From CAIYPH01 sp043744375 (GTDB lineage Bacteria > Pseudomonadota > Alphaproteobacteria > Acetobacterales > Acetobacteraceae), in NCBI GenBank assembly GCA_043744375.1, contig JAYTUU010000052.1:1-64000 (forward strand): DNA of 64,000 bases, given 5' to 3'. The notes beneath the pieces were generated by a model. The model was not told the DNA's origin. It did not search any database and was given only the letters and a program-made list of their open reading frames with translations. Shown piece after piece: positions 24,757 through 34,103 of this stretch (position 1 is the first letter of the stretch; each line of letters starts with the position of its first letter). Position numbers and translations under genes: made by a program.

Positions 24757-25465
24757 AGATCCGGCCCCAGCCGGTCACGCGAGCCGGATCGACGCCGGCC
24801 AGGATCAGCGATTTCCACACCACCGTGGCGATGGAATCGAGCACGAGCACCCCAAGCTCTACCTCCAACGCCGCCGCCAGCTTCGCCGCCCGCAGATTGG
24901 TGCAGACGATGGCGATGGCATCCGGCCGCGCTGCCGCCACCTCCCGCGTCATCGCCGCGATCTGCGCGTCGCTGACCTCCGAGAAGGAAAAATTATCGCG
25001 CACGCCGAGATGGCGTTCGGCCGCGCACTCCATGCCGAGCCCGGCGTAGTTGGCGACGATGCGGGCCTGCACGTCGTCCGTGTAGGGCGTCACCAGCCCC
25101 ATCCTGCGGGCGCCGAGGCTGGCCAGGATCTCGTTCAGCGCCAGCATCGAGGTGGTCGCCCGGATGCCCGTCGCTGCGGTGATGCGGGCGCATAGCCGGA
25201 CATCGGCGTCGAACCCCAGCCAGCCCGCCGAGGTGCCGCTCCAGCCGATCACGTCCACCTTGGCATGCGCCAGCAACTCGGCGGCGCGCAGGATGGCGCT
25301 ATCGTCGAACTGCCCGAGGGCGCGGTCGCTGAGCGCGATCTCGGTGACCGCGAAACGCGAGAAATGCGCCGACACCTCGGGCACCCCCGCGATCATCGCC
25401 GTCGTCACCGGCTCCAGCACGGTGTTGGAGCTTGGGGTGAGCATGCCCAGCCGGATTGAACCCAT
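24719..25465 (-). CDS. Asp/Glu racemase superfamily protein (maleate isomerase / arylmalonate decarboxylase-like)
   Basis: The 248-residue protein has the two-lobed racemase fold: LGMLTPSSNTVLEPV near the N-terminus, then the first active-site loop WSGTSAGWLGF and the second AIVCTNLRAAKLAA. Maleate isomerases and racemases use two cysteines; here the first position is Gly (SGTS) and only the second Cys is kept, the pattern known from arylmalonate decarboxylase. A decarboxylase or a divergent maleate cis-trans isomerase are both possible, and the substrate is unknown. The gene starts one base after the mutL stop, so it is probably transcribed with mutL-pgi; it runs 38 bases into rsmD, tail to tail. 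Confidence 0.8.
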   Translation of the reverse strand: MGSIRLGMLTPSSNTVLEPVTTAMIAGVPEVSAHFSRFAVTEIALSDRALGQFDDSAILRAAELLAHAKVDVIGWSGTSAGWLGFDADVRLCARITAATGIRATTSMLALNEILASLGARRMGLVTPYTDDVQARIVANYAGLGMECAAERHLGVRDNFSFSEVSDAQIAAMTREVAAARPDAIAIVCTNLRAAKLAAALEVELGVLVLDSIATVVWKSLILAGVDPARVTGWGRIFSLSAIGSAAKR

Positions 25466-25466
25466 G

Positions 25467-27254
25467 TCAGCGCCTTCCGAACAGCCGTTCGATCTCGGCC
25501 TTGCTAAGTTTGAGGAACGTCGGACGGCCATGACTGCATGTGGCCGCGCGCGGGGTGGCCTCCATCTGGCGCAGCAGCGCGTCCATCTCGGGTGCCGCCA
25601 GACGCCGCCCGGCCCGGATCGAGCCGTGGCAGGCCATGCGGGCTATGACTGCGTCGAGCTTTGCGTCGAGCGCCGTGGTCTCGTCCATTTCGGCCAGTTC
25701 ATCGGCGAGATCGCGCAGCAGCGGCGCGGGGTCGGGGGCACCGAGCGCGGCCGGCAGCGTGCGCACCAGGATGGCACCGGCGCCGAACGCCTCGATCTCC
25801 AGGCCGAGCCGCGCCAGATCGGCGGTGCGATCGAGCAGCCGGTCCACATCGGCGCGCGGCAGATCGACGACGGCTGGCAGCAGCAGCGCCTGTGTGCGGA
25901 CGGTACCGCCGAGCACCTGCTCGCGCAGCGCCTCGTGGGTGAGCCGCTCATGGGCAGCATGCTGGTCCACCAGGACCAGGCTGCCATCGGCGGCGACCGC
26001 GATGATGTAGGTGTCCAGCACCTGGGCGACCGGGGCACCGAGTGGGAAGGCCATGTTCGGGATCGCGGCAGTGTGCGCGGTGAACGGGCCGTGGAAGCGG
26101 TCGGGGGCCGCGAGCATGCGGGCGGCCGGCGCACCGAGCGGCAGCCGCGCCTCGGCCATCCCGGTCGGTTGACTGGTCGTCACCGCATGGCCTCTCGGCA
26201 CCAGCCGCAAGGGCGGACGGGACTGCATCAGGTGGGCCCCGAGCACCAAAGGCGCCGCCGCCCCGGCGCCGCCGGACAAGGCCCGCCCTAGTCCACCGAT
26301 GACCAGGGAGCGCACCCCGTCGGCGTCGCGAAAGCGCACCTCGGCCTTGGCGGGATGCACGTTCACGTCCACCTCGTCGGCCGGCAGATCGAGGAACACG
26401 GCAACGATGGCGTGGCGGCCATGGGCGATGACGTCGCGATAGGCGACCCGCACGGCGGTGCGCAGCAGCGGGTCGGCGACCGGGCGGCCATTGACGATCA
26501 GCGTCTGCAACGCGGTGGTCGCGCGGCTCACCATCGGGGCGCAGGCGAAGCCAGTCAAATGCAGGCTGCCGCGCATGGCGTCCACCGGCAGCAACGCGGT
26601 GGCGGCCTCGGGGCCGAGCAGGGCGGCGACGCGTGCCTCGCGGGATTGGGCCGGCAGGTCGAAGGACACGCGGCCGTCGCTCTCGAAGCGGAAGGCGGTG
26701 GCGGGGGCCGCGAGGGCTAGGCGGCGGATGGCGATTTCGGTGGCGTCGGCCTCGCTGCGGGCGGATTTGAGGAATTTGCGTCGGGCGGGGGTGGCGTAGA
26801 ACAGGTCTCGCACGACCACCCGGGTGCCTTTGGCGCCGGCGGCCGGGCTGACCCCGCTGACCACGCCGCCCTCGACGGTGATGGCGACGGCGTGCTCGGC
26901 CTCCGCCGTGCGGCTGGTGATGGACAGGCGGGCGGCGGCGCCGATCGAGGGCAGCGCCTCGCCGCGGAAGCCGAGGGTGGAGATACGGACCAGCTGATCG
27001 TCGGTCAGTTTGGAGGTCGCGTGGCGTTGGATGGCGAGGGCCAGTTCATCGCTGGTCATGCCGGTGCCGTCATCGGCGATCTCGATGCGCTCGATGCCGC
27101 CGCCGGCGATGGCGACGCTGATGCGCCGCGCCCCCGCATCGAGCGCGTTCTCCACCAGTTCGCGCGCCGCGGCGGCCGGCCGTTCGATCACCTCGCCCGC
27201 CGCGATCCGGTTGACGGTCGCCTCTGACAGAAGCCGGATGCGGCCAGCTTGCAC
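25467..27254 (-). CDS. mutL: DNA mismatch repair protein MutL
   Basis: MutL couples mismatch recognition by MutS to strand removal. The 595-residue protein has the GHKL ATPase motifs RELVENALDAGA, ADDGTGM and TLGFRGEALPSI, a transducer domain (VDVNVHPAKAEVRF) and a C-terminal dimerisation domain with the metal-dependent nicking motif DQHAAHERLTHE, plus ACHGSIRAG and CSHGRPT. The presence of DQHAxxExxxxE indicates an endonuclease-type MutL, as in bacteria lacking MutH. The GTG at 27254 overlaps the pgi stop by one base. Confidence 0.97.
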   Translation of the reverse strand: MQAGRIRLLSEATVNRIAAGEVIERPAAAARELVENALDAGARRISVAIAGGGIERIEIADDGTGMTSDELALAIQRHATSKLTDDQLVRISTLGFRGEALPSIGAAARLSITSRTAEAEHAVAITVEGGVVSGVSPAAGAKGTRVVVRDLFYATPARRKFLKSARSEADATEIAIRRLALAAPATAFRFESDGRVSFDLPAQSREARVAALLGPEAATALLPVDAMRGSLHLTGFACAPMVSRATTALQTLIVNGRPVADPLLRTAVRVAYRDVIAHGRHAIVAVFLDLPADEVDVNVHPAKAEVRFRDADGVRSLVIGGLGRALSGGAGAAAPLVLGAHLMQSRPPLRLVPRGHAVTTSQPTGMAEARLPLGAPAARMLAAPDRFHGPFTAHTAAIPNMAFPLGAPVAQVLDTYIIAVAADGSLVLVDQHAAHERLTHEALREQVLGGTVRTQALLLPAVVDLPRADVDRLLDRTADLARLGLEIEAFGAGAILVRTLPAALGAPDPAPLLRDLADELAEMDETTALDAKLDAVIARMACHGSIRAGRRLAAPEMDALLRQMEATPRAATCSHGRPTFLKLSKAEIERLFGRR

Positions 27255-28939
27255 TATGCCTCGCCGCGTAGCGCACGGAAACGCGCGATCAGTGACGCCG
27301 TCGACGGGTCATGCGCACCCAGTGCGGCACCCAGTGCGGCACCCAGTGCGGCACCCGGCCGCAGGTCGGGCAGGATGTCGCGCGCGAGCACCTTGCCGAG
27401 TTCGACGCCCCATTGATCGAAGCTGTTGACCCCCCAGAGCCAGCCCTGCACGGCGACTTTGTGCTCGTAGAGGGCGATCAGCCGGCCCAAGGTGAACGGA
27501 TCGAGCCGGCGCACGAGGATCGTCGTGCTCGGCCGGTTGCCGGCGAACACCCGGTGCGGGGCGATGCGCGCGATCTCCGCCTCGGCCATCCCCGCTTCGC
27601 GCATTTCGGTTTGCGCCTCAGCCAGCGTTTTGCCGCGCAGCAAGGCGGCGGCCTGCGCGAGCGCGTTGGCGGCGAGCATACGATGGGCGTCGGGGCGGTC
27701 GTGGTCCGGGTTGGCGGCGAGGATGAAATCGACCGGGATGACCGAGGTGCCCTGATGTACCAGTTGCATGAAGCTGTGCTGGGCGTTGGTGCCGGGCTCG
27801 CCGAACAGCACCGGGCAGGTGCGCCGCGTGACCGGCGCGCCATCGAGGCGGACGGACTTGCCGTTGCTCTCCATTTCCAACTGCTGGAGGAAGGCTGGGA
27901 AACGCCGGAGACGGTCGTCATAGGCGAGCACGCAATGCTGGTTCAGCCCGAGACCGTTGACGTGCCAGATGCCGACCAGGGCCAGCAGCACGGGCAGGTT
28001 CTCGGCGAAATCGGCGGTGCGGAAATGCGCGTCCATGTCCCGCCCGCCGTCGAGCATGGCCTGGAACGCGTCCCACCCGGCAGCGAGCGCGATCACCAGG
28101 CCGACCGGGGACCACAGGGAGAACCGCCCGCCGACCCAGTCGCGGAAGCCGAACACGCGGTCCGCACGGATGCCGAAAGCGGCGACGGCCTTGAGGTTGG
28201 TGGAGAGTGCGGCGAAATGCGTGCCGACCGCGTCCTCGCCGAGGGCGCCGGCGACCCAGGCGCGCATGGCCTGCGCGTTGAACGCCGTCTCCTCCGTGGT
28301 GAAGGATTTGGAGGCGACAAGAACGAGAGTGCGCGCGGGATCCAACGCGCGGATCAGCGCTGCGGCACCATTTCCATCGACGTTGGAGAGGAAGTGGGCG
28401 CGCATACGGGCACCGCGGGCGAGGGTCAGTGCCTCGGTGGCCATCAGCGGGCCGAGGTCGGAGCCGCCGATGCCGATATTGACGACCGTGTCGAAGCGCT
28501 CCCCGGTTGCGCCGCGCAGGCTGCCATCATGCACGGCAGCGACGAAAGCGGCCATGCGGACGCGTTCGGCAGCGGCCAGTGCGCTGGCGGCGTCGGTACC
28601 GTTGGACGTGGTGGCGGTCAGGCCGTCCGCCGCATGGGAGCGCAGGGCCATGTGCATGGCGGCACGGCCCTCGGTCGGGTTGACCGTGGCGCCGGCGAAC
28701 AGGCGGGCGCGGAAGCCGGCGAGATCGGCGGCGTCCGCGAGGCCGAGCAGGGCGGCGCGGGCGTCGTCGTCGATGGAGGTTTTCGAGAAGTCGAGCGTCA
28801 GGTCACCGGCGATCGCGCTGAAGCGGTCGCTGCGCGTGGGGTCGGCGGCGAAAAGCGGGCGGATGGCGTGCGCATCCGGCCGCGTCGCGAGGGTGGCGAG
28901 GCGGTGCCAGGCGGCTGAGAGGGCCGAATCGGCGTCCAT
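27254..28939 (-). CDS. pgi: Glucose-6-phosphate isomerase
   Basis: Pgi interconverts glucose 6-phosphate and fructose 6-phosphate. The 561-residue protein carries VNIGIGGSDLGP, the signature DWVGGRFSLWSPVGL, QQLEMESNGKSVR, and a C-terminal YEHKVAVQGWLWGVNSFDQW with the active-site lysine. The ATG at 28939 is clear. Between the catalytic end and the last residues there is a short insertion, GAALGAALGAALGAH, encoded by a 12-bp tandem repeat. mutL follows with a one-base overlap. Confidence 0.97.
   Translation of the reverse strand: MDADSALSAAWHRLATLATRPDAHAIRPLFAADPTRSDRFSAIAGDLTLDFSKTSIDDDARAALLGLADAADLAGFRARLFAGATVNPTEGRAAMHMALRSHAADGLTATTSNGTDAASALAAAERVRMAAFVAAVHDGSLRGATGERFDTVVNIGIGGSDLGPLMATEALTLARGARMRAHFLSNVDGNGAAALIRALDPARTLVLVASKSFTTEETAFNAQAMRAWVAGALGEDAVGTHFAALSTNLKAVAAFGIRADRVFGFRDWVGGRFSLWSPVGLVIALAAGWDAFQAMLDGGRDMDAHFRTADFAENLPVLLALVGIWHVNGLGLNQHCVLAYDDRLRRFPAFLQQLEMESNGKSVRLDGAPVTRRTCPVLFGEPGTNAQHSFMQLVHQGTSVIPVDFILAANPDHDRPDAHRMLAANALAQAAALLRGKTLAEAQTEMREAGMAEAEIARIAPHRVFAGNRPSTTILVRRLDPFTLGRLIALYEHKVAVQGWLWGVNSFDQWGVELGKVLARDILPDLRPGAALGAALGAALGAHDPSTASLIARFRALRGEA
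27315..27356. repeat. 12-bp tandem repeat inside the 3' end of pgi
   Basis: GCACCCAGTGCG is repeated three and a half times. On the coding strand it gives the repeated tetrapeptide G-A-A-L near the C-terminus of Pgi. Being a multiple of three, copy-number change keeps the reading frame. Confidence 0.9.
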
Positions 28940-29007
28940 GCTGGCATCCTACAGCAGATTTCGCGCGCAAGGATGAACGTCGCCGGGAATTTTGGCGGGA
29001 GGATGGG

Positions 29008-29110
29008 GCGCGCAAGGCGGGAAGGGGGAGCGCTTTCGGCGCGCAAGGCAGGAAGGGGGAGCGCTTTCGGCGCGCAAGGTAGGAAGGGGGAGCGCTTTCG
29101 GCGCGCAAGA
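29008..29110. repeat. 31-bp tandem repeat upstream of pgi
   Basis: Three copies (29008-29038, 29039-29069, 29070-29100) of a unit starting GCGCGCAAGG and ending GGGGGAGCGCTTTCG, plus ten bases of a fourth. The copies differ at one or two positions. It occupies the spacer between the pgi start and the end of the lipoprotein gene (28940-29154), where nothing else is seen. Confidence 0.9.
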
Positions 29111-29154
29111 GGCGCGCCTGTCGCTTACCTCGCCGCGCGCGGGCGCGTCTGGGG

Positions 29155-29700
29155 TCAGAGACCGAAAATATTGCGGCGTTTGGGGCGGATGATGGCCGTC
29201 TCACCGTCCTCGCTGCTTTGGCCGAGGGCGGCGTTCTCGCGGAGGCGCTGCGCTTCCTTCTCCGCGTTCACGATGATCCCCGGCTCCTTCGGCAGCGTCC
29301 AGAACAACAGCTTGTCGGTGAAGGTCGGGCCGGGCGAGTCGATGGCGGCCTGGGCGTCGACGCTGTTGCGGATATCCGGCGGCGCCGCGGGGCCGGCGGC
29401 CTGGACCAGCGCCTGTTGCCCAGCGCTGCTGCCGGCGGCGGCGGTGACGAGGCTGGATTGCGGCACCAATGCCGCCTCAGTGGCATTGCGCGGCGCGATC
29501 TCCTGCGGCCGCGAGGCGCCGGGGCGGGGCGGGTTGATCATGTAGCTCGGCGGCATTGATAGCGGCGCGCGCGCGGTGACGACGAATTCGTCGGGCGTGT
29601 CGCGTTGCAGCCCGAAGGTGCGTGCGAGGTCGCTGCCGCAGCCGGTGAGGCCGAGCAGGGCGGCAAGGAGGAGCGGCGTGGTGGCGCGGATATGGACCAT
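29155..29700 (-). CDS. DUF3035-type outer-membrane lipoprotein
   Basis: The 181-residue protein has a lipoprotein signal peptide with the lipobox LTGC (LLLAALLGLTGCGSDLAR), then RDTPDEFVVTARAPLSMPPS and a Pro-rich stretch typical of DUF3035 proteins of alphaproteobacteria. The function of the family is not established. The ATG at 29700 follows lspA by 11 bases; lspA encodes the peptidase that processes lipoprotein precursors such as this one. Confidence 0.85.
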   Translation of the reverse strand: MVHIRATTPLLLAALLGLTGCGSDLARTFGLQRDTPDEFVVTARAPLSMPPSYMINPPRPGASRPQEIAPRNATEAALVPQSSLVTAAAGSSAGQQALVQAAGPAAPPDIRNSVDAQAAIDSPGPTFTDKLLFWTLPKEPGIIVNAEKEAQRLRENAALGQSSEDGETAIIRPKRRNIFGL

Positions 29701-29711
29701 GAGGCGGTTCC

Positions 29712-30221
29712 TTACTTGTCCCCGGGGGCGGCGGCAAGACGGCTGTTGTGCGACGTTCGCATACCATCGAGAACCAGGGCGGCAACCCCGCACACGATCG
29801 CCGCGTCGGCCACGTTGAACACATACCACGACCAGCCGAACGCGTGGGCGTGAATGAAATCGACCACCGCGCCGAAGCGTGCCCGATCGATCACATTGCC
29901 GATCGCGCCACCGGCGATCGACCCTATGGCGATGGCGACGAGGCGGGTTTCGGCGCGGCGCAGCCAGACGAGGAGCACGGCCACCACGGCGAGCGCGATC
30001 GCCGCCAGGATCAGGCCGCCGGTGGTGCTTTCGGCGCTCAGTAGCCCGAAGGTGATGCCACGATTCCACACCATCGTCAGGCTCAGCAGCGCCATCACCG
30101 GGATCGTGCCAAGTTCGGGCAGCCGGAGGACTTCAAGCACCCAGTACTTGCTTGCCTGGTCGGCGCTCAGCACGACCAGCCCGGCACCGAGGCCCAGCAC
30201 GGTGAGCGCGTTGCGGGTCAC
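29712..30221 (-). CDS. lspA: Lipoprotein signal peptidase (signal peptidase II)
   Basis: LspA removes lipoprotein signal peptides in the inner membrane. The 169-residue protein has four hydrophobic segments and both catalytic aspartate motifs: GNVIDRARFGAVVDFI and FNVADAAIVCG. ADQASKYWV near the N-terminus is also conserved. The GTG at 30221 overlaps the ileS stop (GTGA), the usual ileS-lspA coupling. Confidence 0.95.
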   Translation of the reverse strand: MTRNALTVLGLGAGLVVLSADQASKYWVLEVLRLPELGTIPVMALLSLTMVWNRGITFGLLSAESTTGGLILAAIALAVVAVLLVWLRRAETRLVAIAIGSIAGGAIGNVIDRARFGAVVDFIHAHAFGWSWYVFNVADAAIVCGVAALVLDGMRTSHNSRLAAAPGDK

Positions 30222-33022
30222 GCCGTCGGCTTGCAGACGAGGCCGGACTCGACGGCGTCCGTGCAGCGCTTGCACAGCGTCCTGTGGCCCGGCTGGTGGC
30301 CGACTTCGGGCAGGATCTTCCAGCAGCGGGCACATTTCTCGCCCGGTGCCAGCGCAGTCTCCACGGCCTCCGCCTGCCGTGCCAGCGAGGCGGCGGAGAC
30401 GATCAGCACCTCCGTCCATTCGGCGGCGTCAAGCAACGTATCGTCATCGGCGCCAAAGCCGAGCGTCACCGACGCCTGGAGGGAGGAGCCGATCTTGCCG
30501 TCGCGGCGCATCGCTTCGAGCGCGATCGTCGCCGTGCCGCGGCGCTCACGGATGGCGGCCCATTTTGTCGCCAGTTCGTCGTCGCGCCAGCGTGCGGGCA
30601 CGTCGAAGAAATCCTGCATATGCACACTGTGATCCTCGCCGAAACGAGCGGCCCAGGCCTCTTCGGCGGTGAACACCAGCACCGGAGCAAGCCAGGTCGC
30701 GAGGCAGCGATGCAGATGGTCGAGCACGGTGCGTGCCGCGCGGCGGCGGACGCTGTCGGGCCGGTCGCAGTAGAGCGCGTCCTTGCGGATGTCGAAGTAG
30801 AACGCCGAGAGATCGCTAGTGCAGAAGGCATGGATCGCGGGATAGACCCCGGTCCAGTCATGGCTGTCGACGGCGCCGCGCACCAAGGCGTCGATCTCCC
30901 ACATCCGGTGCAGCACCCAGCGTTCGAGGTCGGGCATCTCGGCTTCCGGCAGATGCTCGCAGGGTTGGAACCCGTCGAGCGAGCCGAGCAGCCAGCGCAG
31001 CGTGTTGCGCAGGCGGCGGTAGAGTTCGGCGGTCTGCTTGAGGATTTCCGGGCCGATGCGCTGGTCCTCGGTGATGTCGGTGTTCATCACCCAGAGGCGA
31101 AGAATATCGGCGCCGTACTTGTCCCACACCTCCTGCGGCGCGGTGGTGTTGCCGAGCGACTTCGACATCTTGCGGCCCTGCTCGTCGAGCGTGAAGCCGT
31201 GGGTCAGCACCGCCTTGAAGGGTGCCACACCGCGCGTTCCCACCGATTCCAGCAGCGAGGAATGGAACCAGCCACGATGCTGGTCGGAGCCTTCGAGATA
31301 CAGATCGGCCGGCCACGGCAAATGCCGCGCTTCCAGGCAAAACGCATGCGTCGAGCCTGACTCGAACCAGACATCGACGATGTCCATCACCTGCTCGTAG
31401 TCGTCGGGGTTGCGCCCCTGCCCAAGGAAGCGCGACGGCGGCGAGGAATACCAGGCATCCGCGCCTTCCTCGGAGAATACATCGACGACGCGACGCACCA
31501 CATCGAGGTCGCGCAGCGGTTGGCCGCTGGCCTTCTCGACGAACACCGCGATCGGCACGCCCCAGGCGCGCTGGCGCGAAATGCACCAGTCCGGCCGGGC
31601 CGCGATCATCGAGTCCAATCGGGTGCGGCCGGCTTCGGGTACGAAATCGGTCTCGGCGATGGCGGCGCGCGCCTTGCCGCGAATGTCGCCGTCGCCATCC
31701 ATGCGGATGAACCATTGCGGCGTGGCACGAAAGATCAGCGGCGCGCGGGAGCGCCAGGAATGCGGGTAGGAGTGGACGAGCTTGCCACGCCCCATCAGCC
31801 CGCCGGCCGCGGTCAGCGCGGCGCAGATGTCGTCGGCCACCTTGTAGACATGCTGCCCGGCGAACAGCGGCACCCAGGCGTTGAACGTCCCGTCATCGCC
31901 GACCGTCTCGGGGATTTCGATCCCGTGGGCGCGGCCGAGCGAAAAATCGTCCTCGCCATGGCCGGGCGCGATATGCACCAGGCCGGTGCCGGCCTCGGTG
32001 GTGACGAAATCGCCGGCGAACAGGGGCACATCGAAGTCGTAGCCCCGGCCGCGCAGCGGATGCGCCGTCGTGGTGCCCGCGAGGTCGGCGCCGGGATGGA
32101 GGTGCAGGACATGGTGGGTGGCGACGCCGACGGCCGCGCAGAATTGCGGCAGCAGCGCGAGCGCGACCAGCACGCGCTCGCCAGCGCGGGCCAGCGCGCC
32201 GTCATTCACGCTGTCGATGCGCACCAGCGCGTAGTCGATCTCGGCGCCAAAGGCGATCGCGCGGTTGCCCGGCATGGTCCAGGGCGTCGTCGTCCAGATC
32301 ACCACGGACGCCCCAGCCAGCGCAGGAACGGACGCGTGCACCACGGGGAAGCGCACGAAAATCGTCGTGCTGGTGTGGTCGTGATACTCGATCTCGGCTT
32401 CGGCCAGCGCCGTCTTCTCGACCGGCGACCACATCACCGGGCGCAGGCCGCGGTAGAGCGCGCCGTTGAGCAGGAATTTTCCGATTTCTCCGGCGATGGC
32501 GCCTTCCGAGGGCAGGTCCATGGTGGCATAGCGCTCGTCCCAGGCGCCGAACACGCCGAGGCGCTTGAACTCCGCCGCCTGCACGCCCAGCCAATGCTCG
32601 GCGTAGGCACGGCATTCGGCGCGGAATTGCAGGATCGGCACGGCGTCCTTGTCGCGGCCGGATTTGCGGTATTCCTCCTCGATCTTCCACTCGATCGGCA
32701 GGCCGTGGCAGTCCCAGCCCGGGATGTAGTAGCCGTCGAAGCCGGCCATCTGCCGCCCGCGATTGATGACGTCCTTCAGGATCTTGTTCAGCGCATGGCC
32801 GATATGCAGATTGCCGTTCGCGTAGGGCGGGCCGTCATGCAGGATGAACTTCTTGCGGCCATGCGAGGCGGCGCGCAGGCGCTGCCAGATTTTCGTCCGC
32901 TCCCAGCGCGCCAGGATCGCCGGCTCCTTCTTCGGCAGATCGCCGCGCATCGGGAATGACGTCGCCGGCAGGAACACTGTGTCGCGGTAGTCTTTGGATT
33001 CGGGCGTCGTGTTTTGGGGCAT
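30218..33022 (-). CDS. ileS: Isoleucyl-tRNA synthetase
   Basis: IleRS charges tRNA-Ile and edits valine. The 934-residue class I synthetase has the HIGH motif in PYANGNLHIGHALNKILKD, an editing domain in the middle (VIWTTTPWTMPGNRAI), the KMSKS motif (GRKMSKSLGN), and a C-terminal zinc finger CARCWKILPEVG ... TLCKRC. I use the ATG at 33022 (MPQNTTPESKDYRDTVFLP); a TTG at 33040 is six codons upstream. It precedes lspA and follows ribF at a distance of 118 bases that show nothing special. Confidence 0.97.
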   Translation of the reverse strand: MPQNTTPESKDYRDTVFLPATSFPMRGDLPKKEPAILARWERTKIWQRLRAASHGRKKFILHDGPPYANGNLHIGHALNKILKDVINRGRQMAGFDGYYIPGWDCHGLPIEWKIEEEYRKSGRDKDAVPILQFRAECRAYAEHWLGVQAAEFKRLGVFGAWDERYATMDLPSEGAIAGEIGKFLLNGALYRGLRPVMWSPVEKTALAEAEIEYHDHTSTTIFVRFPVVHASVPALAGASVVIWTTTPWTMPGNRAIAFGAEIDYALVRIDSVNDGALARAGERVLVALALLPQFCAAVGVATHHVLHLHPGADLAGTTTAHPLRGRGYDFDVPLFAGDFVTTEAGTGLVHIAPGHGEDDFSLGRAHGIEIPETVGDDGTFNAWVPLFAGQHVYKVADDICAALTAAGGLMGRGKLVHSYPHSWRSRAPLIFRATPQWFIRMDGDGDIRGKARAAIAETDFVPEAGRTRLDSMIAARPDWCISRQRAWGVPIAVFVEKASGQPLRDLDVVRRVVDVFSEEGADAWYSSPPSRFLGQGRNPDDYEQVMDIVDVWFESGSTHAFCLEARHLPWPADLYLEGSDQHRGWFHSSLLESVGTRGVAPFKAVLTHGFTLDEQGRKMSKSLGNTTAPQEVWDKYGADILRLWVMNTDITEDQRIGPEILKQTAELYRRLRNTLRWLLGSLDGFQPCEHLPEAEMPDLERWVLHRMWEIDALVRGAVDSHDWTGVYPAIHAFCTSDLSAFYFDIRKDALYCDRPDSVRRRAARTVLDHLHRCLATWLAPVLVFTAEEAWAARFGEDHSVHMQDFFDVPARWRDDELATKWAAIRERRGTATIALEAMRRDGKIGSSLQASVTLGFGADDDTLLDAAEWTEVLIVSAASLARQAEAVETALAPGEKCARCWKILPEVGHQPGHRTLCKRCTDAVESGLVCKPTA

Positions 33023-33140
33023 GAATTTCTCAGGCGGCAATGTACCGCGTCAGGGGAAAGGGCACGCAGGCGAGACCCGGCTCTCTAGCGAGATGCCGGG
33101 CGTATAATTCGCGCGTGGATGACCCCGTACATGCGGGCGA

Positions 33141-34103
33141 TTATGCGGAGAGCGGGGTGTTCCGGTCAAGGATGGCGCGGTCAAGGATTTGCCGCGCCTC
33201 GGCGGCGTCGGCGGCGATCTGGGTGCGCAATGCGTCGAGGCCGGCGAATTTGCGCTCCGGGCGCAGGAAAGCGTGCAGGGCGATGCAGAGCTCCTGGCCA
33301 TACAGATCGCCGGCGAAATCGAACAGATTAACTTCCAGGCGGCTTTCCGGACCGGCATTCACCGTCGGTCGGCGGCCGATATTGGCGACGCCGTGGCACA
33401 CGCGCCCATCCGGCAATGTGATAGTCACCGCGTAGACGCCGCGCGCCGGTTCGAGATGGCGGCCGAGCGCGATGTTGGCGGTCGGGAAGCCGATGGTCCG
33501 CCCCCGTGCGTCGCCATGCGCGACCACGCCGCGGATCGCCCAGGGCCGGCCGAGTTTCTCTGTCGCGCGCTCGGGATAGCCGTCCTGCAAGGCGCGGCGG
33601 ATGCGGCTGGAGGAAATCTGGCCGCCCTCGTCGGTCAGCGGCGGCACCACGGTCAGCCCGATGCCGAGCGCCTCGGCGCGGCCGGCGAGGAAGCCGGCAT
33701 TGCCGCCGCGGCGATGGCCGAAGGCGAAATCCGGGCCGCACACCAAATGCCGTGCCCCGATGCCGACATGCAGCACGTCGGCGACGAATTCCTCCGCGCG
33801 CATGCCGCTGAACGCGGCGTCGAACGGCAGTTCATAGATCAGGGAAACGCCGAGTGTCGCCAGCGCATCGGCCCGCGCCGCCGAGAGGGTGAGGCGGAAG
33901 GGCGGATCGTCGGGGCGGAAGACCTCACGCGGATGCGGCTCGAAACTCAGCACCGCCAAGGGAAGGTCCGGCCGTGCGCCATGGGCCATCCGCAGCAGAT
34001 GGGCGTGGCCGATATGCACACCGTCGAAATTGCCGAGCGCCACCACCGCGCCGCGCGCGTCGGCGGCCAGGCCGCGCCAGTCCCGCAGGATGCGCAAGGT
34101 CAA
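33141..34103 (-). CDS. ribF: Bifunctional riboflavin kinase / FAD synthetase
   Basis: RibF makes FMN and FAD from riboflavin. The 320-residue protein has the N-terminal adenylyltransferase domain (VALGNFDGVHIGH, SSSRIRRALQDG) and the C-terminal flavokinase domain (GRTIGFPTANIAL, GVYAVTI). The start is a TTG at 34103 that overlaps the maoC stop as TTGA, supported by the conserved N-terminal spacing; no strong ribosome-binding site is visible beyond GCCGGGG. Order ribF-ileS-lspA is common in proteobacteria. Confidence 0.94.
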   Translation of the reverse strand: MTLRILRDWRGLAADARGAVVALGNFDGVHIGHAHLLRMAHGARPDLPLAVLSFEPHPREVFRPDDPPFRLTLSAARADALATLGVSLIYELPFDAAFSGMRAEEFVADVLHVGIGARHLVCGPDFAFGHRRGGNAGFLAGRAEALGIGLTVVPPLTDEGGQISSSRIRRALQDGYPERATEKLGRPWAIRGVVAHGDARGRTIGFPTANIALGRHLEPARGVYAVTITLPDGRVCHGVANIGRRPTVNAGPESRLEVNLFDFAGDLYGQELCIALHAFLRPERKFAGLDALRTQIAADAAEARQILDRAILDRNTPLSA

